From Lycorma delicatula (Eukaryota > Arthropoda > Insecta > Hemiptera > Fulgoridae): 64,000 nt of DNA. Of this stretch, positions 49,247 to 61,838 are shown in pieces (position 1 is the first letter of the stretch; each line of letters begins with the position of its first letter). Position numbers and translations under genes: made by a program. The notes under the pieces were generated by a model. That model saw only the letters and a list, made by a program, of their open reading frames with translations, searched no databases and had not been told where the DNA came from. The stretch covers positions 201,264,034-201,328,033 of the forward strand of contig NC_134456.1 in NCBI RefSeq assembly GCF_047948215.1, in the 5' to 3' direction.

Positions 49247-51103
49247 TCCTATCGCTTAATATGGACTAAATTTATACTTTTGCAACATTTAAAAATTTAC
49301 TGAAATAAAATTTGCTGATGCATGCTTTAAATTAATAAAAATATGCTGATTACTTCAAAATAATTAATTTTTTATTGTGTACTGAGATAATGTTTGAGCG
49401 TCTAAATAAACGTATTAAAATCAGCTAAATTTTTTTTAATCTTTCATAACAAGAGTTCAACCAGTGCTGTTCAACTAACGGACCGTATCCTTCATCAGAT
49501 TTGTGATGCACAGATTTTTTTAAACATTTTTTCACATTTAATGTTAAAATAATTAGAAGTTTCGCTCTTGGAACTGCAAGAAAATGTTTTTTTTTAAAAC
49601 GTTCTTAATATTTCTTTTAAGATTGTTTAAATACATTATAAATTTAACAAAAATATACTATTTAAATTGTTTTAAGGCTTCGTATATTTTTCTTTAACAA
49701 TTATTCATTTTACCCCCACATGCTATAATGTATTTAAAAATAATTAAATTACGACTATAGTTAAATGAACATATTTTAAGTGGTTAGTAAACAACCATTT
49801 TTAATTTTATTTTATTTAATGAATTAAGTTTTATCCATAATATTTTATTAGTAGTTATTTATATTTTTATCATCCTTAACCTTAATTAAAATTATTTCGA
49901 GCCATCTATTCTTTACTCTCAAAGTACCCGTTTACTGTTTTGCTTTTTTGTTTTTAGTATTTTTGTTATTTTATAAAAACTTTTTTAAGAGTTTTCATGT
50001 TGAGTTTGTTGCACCCTTAGTATTGCTGTTTTAGTATCCTTCATTATCTGTTTATGCTTTTCTTATTTCCTTTTTATCCCGTATCCAAAACATTTTATTG
50101 CGATATCATGTTAACTACTGATCGGCTTTTGTTCAAATTTAAATCCTTTTTCATCTTAAAAAGAAAAATTCTTAAATTCAAAGGAAGCTGGATTTTTTTT
50201 GAGCTTGAGCTTTTTAGTGAAGCACGTTGGGTTTTAATTAACATCCACCGCTCAGTAGTTGTAAATTTAAATAACTTAGGCCGATATGACGACAGTGTGT
50301 TAGTGTTTACTGTTATTAATTGGATTAATGTGGCTATTATTTGTGTGTAATCGTGACTAAAATAAAAGAATAATGACTTAATCCTGTTCGGAAGAGGCCA
50401 GTAGGAAAAATGTTATTCTTAAATGGGAAACTCAGCGGTTTACAGTTAAGTGTGATGATTGTACCTAATAATTGAATTCTTGAGGTGAGCGAGGTTTTTC
50501 TTTTTAAACACCAGATTGTTTTTGGATTAAATTTCGGAGTATATTAAAGTACTAATAATTAGACCTACAGATTTACTACATCGATATATTTGGAAGAATT
50601 AAGTTGTGAAATATATTTAGTCAGCATTTTTTATAGTACGATTTATTGACAGCGTAAATTTTAAAAGAAACCCTAGGATTTATAACAATAAATTTGTACA
50701 TGTTACTTCTTCATCTACAATGTGAAAATTAACATATCTTTTTTATTAGAAAAAAAAATAATCGGTCTTAGCCGTACTAAAACGCAGAATCCCTTATAAA
50801 CACATCAAAGTTTATAATTATAACACCTTATAACACATACACACCTATACCCTTATAGCACATCCAAAGTAATATTGAATACGGTTATCTTACTGGTATT
50901 TGATTATTAAATAAAGCATATGTAAGATACTGGCCATCTTCTTTTCAGGATAAAGGAAATCCAACCCTAAAAATCCTGTAATATTCCGAAATAATCCGAA
51001 AAAAAAATCTAATGACAGTGATTGAATTTTCTTATTAATTATACTTCAAAAACGAAAACCAAATAATTTTTTAAATTAACGACAAGAAGTAAAGTTTTTA
51101 AAC
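49247..51103. other. AT-rich stretch, nothing recognised
   Basis: A 98-codon frame at 50054-50350 has no recognisable motif and is probably chance. No splice-flanked coding segment was supported. Confidence 0.5.
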
Positions 51104-51126
51104 ATCAGAATATTGATGTATAAATA

Positions 51127-51621
51127 TTGGCTCTGACGGGAAGAGGCGGCCGGAGGGTCCACGTTGTTGTTAAGGACGTGGACGTACTCACTACGAAAGA
51201 CGAGTTCCTAAAGGAACTTCCTCAGGTTACAAGGAAGACGGTCTCACTAGGTACACTATCCATGCGGCCGGCATTTGGGGCGAAGCAAGTGGTCGCCTTG
51301 GTAGTGCTGCCCATGCTTCTGTCCGATGGACGAATTCGAATTGGGTGGGTGGCCTGCCGAATGATGAGGCGCACCTTTGATGACTTATGATTTCGGTGTT
51401 GGAAGCCAGGCCACAGGGCCAAATTGTGTCTTGTACCAGATCGTAGTGGCCACTGCTTTACCTGTGGCGAGCCTGGCTACTTGTGAATGTACTGTATGCA
51501 GGAACCTCGGTGTCAAACATGCAAATTGCATGGACATGCGTCTGGAGGCCGTGGATCTAAGGCGATTTCGTCCACGCAATGAATCCGCTGGAGTTTGCAC
51601 AACGAAGCTGCGGTGCCTGTA
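51127..51621 (+). pseudogene. ORF1 (gag-like) zinc-knuckle region, frameshifted
   Basis: The first frame gives LTTKDEFLKELPQVTRKTVS and RIRIGWVACRMMRRTFDDL, the usual segment before the knuckles. After a +1 change at ~51387 the reading is CFRCWKPGHRAKLCLVPDRS, then CFTCGEPGYL, two CCHC-type knuckles of the R1/jockey ORF1 pattern. The third segment, CTVCRNLGVKHANCMDM, follows in another frame. Such proteins coat the element RNA. The minus-strand frames here are shadows. Confidence 0.75.
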
Positions 51622-51707
51622 GGGGACAGCCCTGTCCGGGAAGGGTGGGAGGCTCCGGCCTCCCACCACCAATGATCGGATAGAGACTACCTTGCAGACG
51701 CTATTGG

Positions 51708-51890
51708 AGGGGAGGGGAATGCAAGACCGTAGTTCCGGTGGGGATCCCTCCGGTTGTTCTCCATTAGAGGCAGGACGTCAAGACCGAAGTCCCGGCGGGG
51801 AAATCCCTTGGGGTTCCCCCGCTAGAGGCATGGTATGTAACACAAAACCGAGTCCCAGCTCTCTGGGTGGGGCCTAGCGCCCTACCAAGG
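51708..51890 (+). repeat. Two to three diverged ~58-bp tandem units in the retroelement 3' part
   Basis: Unit 1 has CAAGACCGTAGTTCCGGTGG and ends TTAGAGGCA. Unit 2 has CAAGACCGAAGTCCCGGCGG and ends CTAGAGGCA. A weaker third unit begins ACAAAACCGAGTCCCAGC. Each carries a small CCGG/CCCC-type inverted structure. Confidence 0.65.
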
Positions 51891-51990
51891 TAGTTTGAGG
51901 CGAAGGCACCCCTCGGAGCTGAGTTTATGCGTAATTGCGGATCCGGCTCCGGGGGGCAGGGAGATTACAGACGAAGAAAATCAGAATATT

Positions 51991-54900
51991 ACAGTAAAAT
52001 AAATGATCCATAGCACATAATGTACCCTTGAACAAATGATACATTGGTCAAATGATATTTTATTCGATGTGATACTGACACAGAAACACACTTTGATAAG
52101 CAAAAGCCAGTAGCGTAATATTCACAATAAAAGAGTTAATAAATAAATTTAAAAAATAGTGTAATAATGTAACTGGTTGACTTGTCACGTTTTTGTAATA
52201 ATATTCTAATTTTTATAAACGATAAATCTTAATAGATTTTTTTTCTAATTTAATCTAGTTCAATACAATTAAGTTTTGTTTTTGATGAAATACATTTTAA
52301 TATATTTTGTCTTAGAAAATGTAATTATTTATTCCACTTTCAGCTTTTTTACTCTACGATACTTCTATTTATTAAATATAATAAACTAACTTTTGATCCT
52401 TGAGCAGTAAATACATCCGTTTACTTCTTAAGAATTTATATTAATATACGTATATAAACAAACTAATTTATTCTAATAATTATTATTTATTATTCGTTTA
52501 ATTATTTTTATTTCATTATTATTAAATAAGTTTCATCGGAATGTAATCCAATTTCGTGTGATAAGATTATAAAATTAATTTTAGCTGTTATAATAGTGAA
52601 AGCATTTTTGCCGTAAAATTTATTGAAGTAATAGGCATTAAAATAATTAATTTGTATCAAACTTAATAATTAAAAAAAAAACAACACACAAGTAATAAAA
52701 AATAACAAAAACAGATTTCTTAAATAATAAATAAATTTATTTTAAAACAATCAAAAAGTATATTTATGTAGCATTTCTTCAGTACATAAGTTGTAATTTT
52801 GTTATTTCGTTTTCTATTTTCGTAAACATGGTGAAAAATTAATTTTTAATTCACTTAATTTGGTTTTTTTTCTACATTTGTCTCGTGTTAATTAAATTCT
52901 TATTGATTGCTTGTTAAATGCTTTAAAACATTTACTCGGAGATTAAATCCATTTATCTGTTTAATCAATTATGAGAAGTTGAACCATGAGTTCATGTTGA
53001 CTAGTTACCTAAACAGGACTCAAATTTATTAGAAAGAAATGAATGTAAAAAAAAAAGAAGCTGCGATACAAATAAACTGTAAGAATCAGTCACCACAGTT
53101 CATAATCTAGTTATTTTACAATCACTTTTTATCTTACTGCCTCTATCTCTTTCTCTCTTCCTTTCTTACTTATATATATAAGTATATACTTATATATATA
53201 TATATATACTACAAAGGATCTTACATTATGCAAAGAAGATTTAAATATAATTAAATCGATTGGTTAAAATTTCATAAATGATAATCGAGAATGATCTTTA
53301 GTGCAACTCGATATCGATTAAGCCTGAATTAACTTTTTAAATGGACAGTTTATACATTCTTCTTTAGAACAACTTTTAGAAAGAAAAGAATAGAACATAT
53401 TAGTTGTCCAAACCTATTAGTCTACTTTTATCTTCTATCTACTACATTTTGATTTTTATCTATTAGTCGTTTATTTTTCAAATGCGTTTCTAATTTGTTA
53501 ACATCCTAAATAATCTTACAAAGTTCCGCAGTTAAGGCTTAATTAAGGTGAGCCCAGTTTTTAATAATGATTAAAAATTCCAAATTTAGCTATCATTTTA
53601 ATAAATTTTAGTAGCGAAGTATAAATAAGTATTAAAATATTTGATATTAAAATATCTAATGGAAAAAACTTTTTTTTTCACTGGGTAAAACAATTTCTGT
53701 TTATGAACTTCGGTTTACAAATGAAAATTACATGAAATTGACCTAGAAACAAAGTTTATTTTCAAATTAAGTATTAATTTCGAAATCCAAACCATATAAA
53801 TATATACTCTTTTTATTAAATTCGTATGTGTTTTATTACATGTATTTTTATTAAATTCCCTTACATTTCTATTAAATGAATATGTATGTTAATTCACAAA
53901 AATCCTGAAAAAATCCCTGAAGAAAGTCCTGGTTCAATTTTTTACTTTTAATATCAATTAAAATATTGAAATAATCATCTTCTAACTCAGATGCAAAACT
54001 TATTTTCAAAGTAATGGATAAACCATTCACAATAAGACAGCGAAGTACGTAATGATAATCTTACCGATTCATTTTACCCGTAACATCTGCCACCGAAGAT
54101 TACAAGACTGCCTTTTCATGTATCCAGTATACAGCCTCAACCATAAACTGCGTGAAATTCATATGAATTTGATCGATAAACATAATTTTTTCTGATGAGT
54201 AACCAAAATTTTCATACTCTTAATAAATGTACCCTTTCTACCGCTACTCTTATCCTAATTATATAATAATTAATTAATTAATAGTTTTAATAATTAATTT
54301 GTATGTTTTAAAAGTATGGGTATTATAAAGCACAAAGAGGTGAATTTTTAATCTTAAAACTAGTAAATAATTCACACTGCAAAATTAAAATAACTCGATT
54401 TTCATCTAATACAAATAATTTTTTTTTTAATGTATTTTTATTTATAGTCGAATCAACAATTAAAGTCATTAGCTGATGTAATATTGCACTTATTATTTGT
54501 AAGTGTAACCCTAGATTTTTTCGTTAAATTCGATTTTACCAATCGAATTTATTTCAATTTTATTTATTCGTTTTTTAATAAAACTAGTATAAACTCTTAT
54601 AAACTAATACTTTTATTTTTTTTTAAGGAAGTGATGAGAATTAAAAAAATTGTTTCATATTCAGTACTTTCATTTACATAACAGCATTTACTATTAAAAC
54701 AAGCTGTAGTATATTTTCTTTTAAATTTACTTATTTAAAGTACATTATCAAGTTTTTGTACGCTACCTAGTACTATCAAGTACTGATATCTAGCGCGCGA
54801 TTCGTGAAGGTACATTAAAAAAATGAATAAAATGACATACTCGAGTCCTGCGGTACATCAAATGGAAAATTAGTTGTCTAACAAAACTCGAGGTATTTTT

Positions 54901-57589
54901 TGAAAGTATTCTTTATTACTAATCTAAATGAACTGAAATACAATGTTTCCACGCTTGTTTTTTCCCATTTTCATTTCACTGTTAGCTTAGGTCATGTTTA
55001 GAACCGTAAACGTAGTTCGTTGACTTCGTCCCCTCTTACCGACGAAGTTCTAACGAACTCCGTGATTAATTTGACAATTAATTTTAATTATTCTTTAACC
55101 AAAATCACCGTTCTTATAATTAAAATACGTAACAAGATAATATTTTTTATTCTATGTACATATTAAAAATACATGAAAATATAATTTCATGATATAAAAT
55201 ACACCGTTCTGTTGAATAAGCTTATTATTATTATTACATAATTATTATCTCAAGTTATGGATTTATCGGATAGGGATTTTTTATCCTTTCATACAGATTC
55301 TATTATTTTTAATTTCCTTCTCCTTTTATATAATATTAAGACTGACAGCATCATTTAAATATTATTAACCAGCATTCTACACACAAATTATTTTTATTAC
55401 TGCAGTTATCGCTTTCACTCGCAGAACAATTACATTCCAGTTTTATTATATTCTTTACTTACACACACTAAAGCACAAAAAAATGCAAAAAAAATGTTTA
55501 ATTCGGAACTAAAAGTAACTGGTTCACCTTTAGTTAAGCATGATTTAAGATTATTAAATTTTCATAAATATTTGTGATGAATTCACGAAATCAGTTTTAT
55601 GTTTCAATTACCATAAGAAAAAAAAGCTGACGACGATATTACTAAATTTTTACGAAATTAAACAACCCTGTGATGAAATATTTGGAAATTATTTTTACTT
55701 TTACGAACTTACTTTTTTCAATAAAGAAAAAATAACATAAAATACAATATTGTAGTTCATAAAACCTGAAATAACAATATTTTTTTTAATAATTTTAACA
55801 AAATAATTTCCTTTAAAACGTTTTTAAATATTATTCCCTGTAATAAAGATTATATAAACTACCCTCACTATGACAAACCTCATTTATTTTCATCTTCAAT
55901 AATAGAAGTTAAATAAAGTTGAAGTTTCAATGAACAGTGAAACTTTATAAAATATATTAAACTGGAATATATAGAAGTCGATATTCTTTCAAAGGTATTT
56001 CCGTTGCTACTATTTGTTGTAAAATAAACAAGTGAAATTTTCATGAAATTCAACCTCGTTTAAAATTAGGTTTTTTCTCAATACATCCCAATTGACCTTA
56101 TTTTATTTTTAAAAACTAAATAATACATATATGTATGTATAAACTGTAATACAACACTGAACACCGAAAACTGAATATTTTTCTTACTATATTAGCTACC
56201 GTTCAAAATTTCATGATTGTAGATAAAATGTTTCCTAATTAGAATACTATGCATATAAATACTCACGAATATTATAGAATTTTGAGATCAATATTTTAGT
56301 ATTTTTATTCAGAGAACCTCAAGACTTTGAGAACTAAAAACCTTTTACTAAGCATTATTTTCTGTTACCTATATATAACAGCCAGGAAATTTTAAAAGGG
56401 TTACGAAATGGTTTTGTAATAAATCAAAAAGAAAACATACGGTTGTTCATTTAACTTTGGAAGTGTACTTTCCAGGCACAAATTACAAGAATGGAAAATT
56501 TCCTATGTTATTGAGAATTTCACTTCAGTTTCTTCGGACTTCTTTCTAAGTTTCTTCAAACTGAACGCAAATTTTAATCTTTCCTTTAAAAAAAAAAAAT
56601 TAAAAATACAAAAATAAATTTAAAAGTTTATATGTATAAAGAAGGCAAGGCCTTTCGGATTGAAGGGGAATCGCGCCGGGAGAAGGACGCAAACATCTTG
56701 CTAATCTCCCAAGGAATAACCCGTATATAATGCTCTACAAACACGATCTACAATGGGTCGTAATGCAATCCCAAACTCTGTCCACCTTAAACTAAGAATA
56801 AATATATAACCGTCCTTAAAAATTAAATTCCTGCCAGATAAATAGAAAGACCCAGAAGCAAGGGACTGATATCCAGACTCTGCATTGAATAGGGTTGTAA
56901 AACATTTCCCGACATTCTTGCAATTCGTTCTGTTCAGCGAATTTTATTTTTGTAAATATAGTGAAACGTTTTTGTAAATTAGCATATTATTTTTTAAAAA
57001 AATCTGAGTTATCGCATTACAATAGCTCAGATACTAAAAGATGTTTATTCCACTAAAAGCTAATTGCACTAGCTAATTCCACTAAAAGATGTTAATTTAG
57101 TTAATTATTTATGTCTACAAGTATAAAATATTCACGTATACAGTCGCTAGAAAATTACATGGATAATATGAACATTTGCGGAATAAAGTAAAAAGCTACC
57201 GAATCTCACTTGCAGGACTGTCTTCAAAATCCATAGTTTCACACCTAATGACACTGGTAGAATAGTTCATTAATGAGTGTGTATATATTTATACAATAAA
57301 TAATTTTGTTTTACACAATATATTTATTATCTAAATATTTGTTAAAAAAATTTATATTGGGAGCTTAATAAATTAAAAATATAGGACACAGACAAATAAA
57401 GATATTTAAAAAAACTGTAATATTCATTATAAAACTAACAGCAGTTAAATTACAACATAATAAAATATTAAAATTAGAATAACTTGTAAATAATTACTAT
57501 TAAATAATAGTGTAAGAAAAATGAATAAATATTTTTAACATAAGCACGTATGAATATACTCCGTACAAGAATCAAATAGAAGTTATAAG
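51991..57589. other. Long AT-rich stretch with one less AT-rich island
   Basis: No gene was recognised. (TA)n runs occur at ~53172-53210. 56638-56940 is GC-richer (AAGGCAAGGCCTTTCGG, CGCGCCGGGAGAAGGACG), suggesting a transposon remnant, but no motif identifies it. Confidence 0.5.
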
Positions 57590-58130
57590 AGTAGAAGATA
57601 AACAAAAGAATTGAGACAAGGATGCAGTCTGTTCCCGTTGCTTTTTAACTTAAACGTTAAAGAATTAATACAGGAATAAAAGGACAAATTTGAGAGTAGG
57701 GTAATTATCCAAGGAGAAAAAATAAAAGTGTTAAGATATCCTGATGATACTGTTCTTTTGGCAAAAACCGTGTTTTAAAAGAAATACCGAACGGCTTGGA
57801 TTTATTTAGAGAAAAAAAATTCAGTTTGAAAATAAATACGAGCAAAACAAAGGTAATGAGATGGGACAGAAAGAAAAATAATGAAACATTAAGTATTAAG
57901 ATGGTAGAATACATTATACATCCAAGTTTAGTTAATCTGAAGATGGATGGACTTGCAGAAGGTGGACAAAGAAATTAGAAGTTAATAAGGAAGTAGAATA
58001 GAGGAAGACAAAGCTTGAAGTATGTGAAACAGTTAATTGAGAACGTAGGGTGTAAGTTAAAAGATTAGCACAGAACAGTACGGAATAAATGATATCATCA
58101 AACCACTCAACTGTATGGTGACTTAAAAAA
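57590..58130 (+). mobile_element. LINE fragment: RT catalytic region joined to the C-terminal tail
   Basis: The plus-strand reading gives LRQGCSLFPLLFNLNVKELI, VIIQGEKIKVLRYPDDTVLL (YADD changed to YPDD) and FSLKINTSKTKVMRWDRKKN. After an internal deletion it reads GGQRN and RGRQSLKYVKQLIENVGCK, the C-terminal RPxxxYxxQIxxDVGC segment. Several stops are present. It is the same protein group as the LINE at 45745, but a separate, rearranged copy. Confidence 0.85.
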
Positions 58131-58483
58131 CAAATATATAAAGCAATAAAAAATTATATATACTCGTATATTATTGCACAGAATTTTGTTGGTAGACTGT
58201 CTTATACTTATCTTTTTAACTCATTTAGCTTTATTACAAAGTAAAAATATGTAAATAATATATTTAAAATTCAGAGAATTGAAAATTTTAGTTTACAATG
58301 ATTAGCAGAAAAATTAATGACAAACTTAAATAAAGAAACAAGGTCATTTAACAAAATTTTATTATGCAAAGCTGTTTACTTTTACTTACTTGACATGAGA
58401 TTGCAAAAATTATTTATTTTAATTTGTTAAACCGATATAAAAAGTTATAAACTATAAATAAAGTCCAGATATTCCCAGCATAA

Positions 58484-58789
58484 CCCACCGGGTTGGTCTA
58501 GTGGTTAACGCGTCTTCCCAAATCAGCTGATTAGGTAGTCGAGAGTTACAGCGTTCAAGTCCTAGTAAAGCCAGATATTTTTACACGGATTTGAATACTA
58601 GATCGTGGATACCGGTGTTCTTTGGTGGTTGGGTTTTCAATTAACCACACATCTCAGGAATGGTCGAACTGAGAATGTACAAGACTTACACTTCATTTAC
58701 ACTCATACATATCATCCTCATTCATCCTCTGAAGAATTATCTAAACGGTAGTTACCGGAGGCTAAACAGGAAAAAGAAAAAAAAAGAAA
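58484..58789 (+). repeat. tRNA-derived SINE, family 1, full-length with 17-bp target duplication
   Basis: CCCACCGGGTTGGTCTAGTGG (A box) and GCGTTCAAGTCCTAG (B box) head a 306-bp element whose 3' part is CCTCATTCATCCTCTGAAG, GGAGGCTAAACAGG and an A-rich tail. AGATATTCCCAGCATAA lies directly on both sides (58467-58483 and 58790-58806) without mismatch. The perfect duplication points to recent insertion. Confidence 0.96.
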
Positions 58790-59060
58790 AGATATTCCCA
58801 GCATAATTTAATATTTAATTAGTATTAAACGCAAAGAAAATATTATAATTGTTTTTTTTTTCTATATCTACGTGCAAGTTACATAAGGAAAATAAAGTAG
58901 ATGTTATAATTGTGCCCAGCGATAATTCCGCATATGTATATATTTGTTATAATATTACACATATTAGGTTTGAGTACATAAAAATGTGATGGAGATTTGA
59001 CCTCACTCATTGAAATATTATGTAAATATTTAAAAAATATAATTACTATGTAAATACATA

Positions 59061-61260
59061 GGGTGTATCACGAAGTTCTCCCTGGACTTTTATAACCTAT
59101 TCTACTCGTGAAACTAAGGAAAAAGTACATATAAACATTTATTCTAAAATGTTTCGTTTGCGAGTTACGGCTAGTGAAATATTTCGTTCAGATTTTAGCT
59201 ACATCGGTAAATAAGATCGTACTGAAATTTTTAGGACGTTAATTAAGGAGCATAATTAGGGATTTCTTATGGTTTCTTACCTGAAAAATCGAATAAAAAA
59301 TTTCCAGAATCGTACCTGCTGTAGTTTATGAGAAATTTCGGGTGAAATCCAATAAACTGGGGTAAAAAACGCTGTTTTTTATATTTGGCGTACAATAACT
59401 TTGTTAAATGGGTAATAACCATATAAAAATTTTAAATAAAACTCGTAGAGAATTTAATTTTGAGCAAGATAAGTTGAAGAAAAGTTTGAATTGTATTTAT
59501 TACCAGTACATTACTACTTTTATCAGAAGTACTTATTTAATGTAAACAAAAATCAAATTCTTTTTTTGATGATGTGAAAAATCTGTTAAAAAATGTTTAC
59601 TATTAAAAATTTATCTCAAAAAATTAAAAAAAAAAAAAATGGAAATTACACAACAATTTAAAAATAAAAATAAATAAATAAAAATTACTAGATAATAATC
59701 TTTTTAATGACAGAAATACAATAAACTATTTGAAAATTATTATTTCAAAGTTGGCAATAAAATATCAACAGCTATCAACAATGCGCAATACTGTATAAGT
59801 GTTTAAATGATTCTGCAAAGTACATTAAGTAAATATCGGGTACTGTGAACTGTGATGTCGCTAGCGAAGGTTTTCTGTGAATTTTAGTTTGAACATGATC
59901 GGTTTGTCATTGAAGTAATACTGTACTTATTTACAACAGAGGAATACGCTGATATGACATCCATTCTGTGTGGGTGTAATGGTAATGCTGCTTCAATAAA
60001 ATTTAAATAGAATATGAAATACGTTTTCCGAATTGCAGGATACCAGATTCCAAAACAACTAGCGCGACCTTTCGCAGTCTACAGGAAACACGTTCACTAT
60101 CTAGTATTCTTACCAGCTACGAACGACCTGTCCAACATAACGCCGTTATTGATGAAGTTATTATTGATGCAGTTCAGCGCAGTCCAGGCGTCAGTATACG
60201 ACGTCTTTCTAAGCGGATCGGAGTTTCATATTCGATGATTTGGAGAATAAAACAATCTTTATACTTATCATAAACAGCCAGTTCAACATCTGTACCCAGG
60301 AGAAGTTCCGCTTCGCGTGGAGTTCTGCAAATGCTGGAATACAAAACGACAACTCTACAAGTACATTTTGTTTAACGACGAGGCAAATTTCATTCGAGAG
60401 GGCGTCAACAACTTACGCAATGAGCATGCACAGGCAGAAGTAAATCCAAAGTAAACTTCTACCACGAAGACGCGCCTACCCAATTCTCTTGTGTCGTTTC
60501 CACTAACTTAGATCGTCATTTCCCTGAAAAATAGTTCGATCGTGGAGGTTCACATCGCTGGTCACAAAATCGCCTGATCTAACCTTTGGAGTTTGCATCT
60601 GGGGATGGATGAAAAATATTGTATACAAAACAAAAATGCATTCTCGTGAGGAATTAATTATCCACATTATGGATGTGGCTGAGCAACTTAAGGATAGCCC
60701 AGTAAAATCAGTAGAGAAGCGTGCCGAGAAAGTATTGAAACTAGCGGGCTATTTTTGAATATTTATTATAAACTGGTACGTATAATACCAGTCTAGAGTA
60801 CTGTTTCCAAATAAAATTCAAATTTGTCTAACTTTTCTTTGTTTTGGTCAATTTATCTTACACCATTTTAATCAGAATTAAATTCTCTTCAAATTTTGTT
60901 TAAAATTTTTACATGTTTATTACCCATTTAACAAAGTCACATAAAAAACAGGGTTTTTTACCCCCAGATTAATGGATTTCACTCGAAATTTCTCAAAAAC
61001 TACTGCAGATACGATTCTGGGACTTTTTTATTCAATTTTTTAGGTCAAAAACCATAAGAAATCCCTAATTCTTATCCATAATTAACGTTCTAAAAATTAC
61101 AGTATGACCTCATTTCACCGGAGTAGCTGAAATCCGAGCGAAATTTTTCAATATAAACTCGCAAATAAAGCATTTTAGGACATGTTTATATGAAATTTTT
61201 TCCATTATTTTCATGCGTAACTAGGTTGTGAAATTCCCGGAAGTACTTTATGATACACTG
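59061..61260 (+). mobile_element. mariner-like element with ~460-bp terminal inverted repeats
   Basis: TA flanks the ends (59059-59060 and 61261-61262). The left end GGGTGTATCACGAAGT pairs with the right end (reverse complement CAGTGTATCATAAAGT). The similarity continues inward to about 59525 on the left and 60790 on the right. Matching blocks include AGGGATTTCTTATGGTTT, GAGAAATTTCG, GTGAAATCCA, TTTGTTAAATGGGTAATAA and GAGAATTTAATT. The 2.2 kb element encloses a broken transposase. Confidence 0.92.
59925..60758 (+). pseudogene. mariner-like transposase (DUF4817-type HTH plus DDE domain), broken
   Basis: It opens with EEYADMTSILCGCNGNAASI, the FTxEEYxDMxxxYGxxxGNAxxA start of an insect Tc1/mariner transposase family with a DUF4817-like helix-turn-helix. 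It continues with VSIRRLSKRIGVSYSMIWRI (second helix-turn-helix), VQHLYPGEVPLRVEFCKC and YILFNDEANF with the first catalytic aspartate. HEDAPTQFSCVV aligns with the HDGAPAHFS motif, and SPDLTFGVCIWGWMKN with SPDLxPLDFFLWG, so the last acidic residue appears lost. The end is REELIIHIMDVAEQLKD to KLAGYF. At least four frame changes occur, and a part between the second and third motifs is missing. Confidence 0.85.
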
Positions 61261-61317
61261 TATAAACTGTAAAAATTATCCAAATTTAATAAAAAACTTA
61301 ACAAATAGAAACAAAAA

Positions 61318-61838
61318 TCTCTTGCGCAGTTCTCCGCAAGAAGACCGACCTTTCATTTCCGACTCTCTTACTATTTTTCAGTCAGAAACGTACTACATAC
61401 GTTCAATCAACACGTAGATCCTACATATAAGCATCAAGTTTAAACTCATTCACCACTGTGTCTTACTGCATAAGCTAGTATAAAAAATACACAGCAGCAT
61501 AACCTCAAATTGAGGTTATGTTGTCTGTAGTCGACCTTAATTGAGCGTAACTCAGGAATGGCTCAACCAGTCTTCATCAAATTTTTAAATGCATAGCTTC
61601 AAATAATTACTACAGCATATCTAAATTACAATGAAATTGATCTTGTAGTTTGGAGAGTTTCAACCCACAAATTTTATACCTAGGCATATATATATATATA
61701 TACATACACACACATTTATATAAGGAAATTACATTTTAAGTGAATGGTATTTTTTTCTTCGTACCTCAAAATGTAAAGAAAATTCAACTTCATCCCCCAA
61801 ATTTACCGTGCGATAACACCCTAATTTTCTTCGAAAAG
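61318..61838 (-). repeat. Unnamed dispersed repeat X2, copy B
   Basis: Inverted relative to copy A at 35047. Shared blocks are listed there. Inside is CATAACCTCAA-A-TTGAGGTTATG (61498-61520), an 11-bp perfect palindrome absent from copy A. A (TA)n run at ~61685-61700 is an insertion. One end has CTTGCG...CGCAAG (61321-61340). Confidence 0.8.

Larger units (their letters stand above)
51115..51979 (+). mobile_element. GC-rich retroelement fragment (R1/jockey-like ORF1) with an 11-bp target duplication
   Basis: A sharply bounded GC-rich island in AT-rich DNA. ATCAGAATATT occurs immediately before (51104-51114) and after (51980-51990), consistent with a target-site duplication from retrotransposition. 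It contains the C-terminal half of an ORF1 with zinc knuckles, then a short tandem array, then a GC-rich 3' segment ending GATTACAGACGAAGAAA. There is no endonuclease or reverse transcriptase. Confidence 0.72.

Noticed and set aside
50054..50350. 98-codon plus-strand frame
   Set aside because: Hydrophobic Phe/Leu/Ile-rich composition typical of chance translation of AT-rich DNA. No motif, no splice or promoter support.
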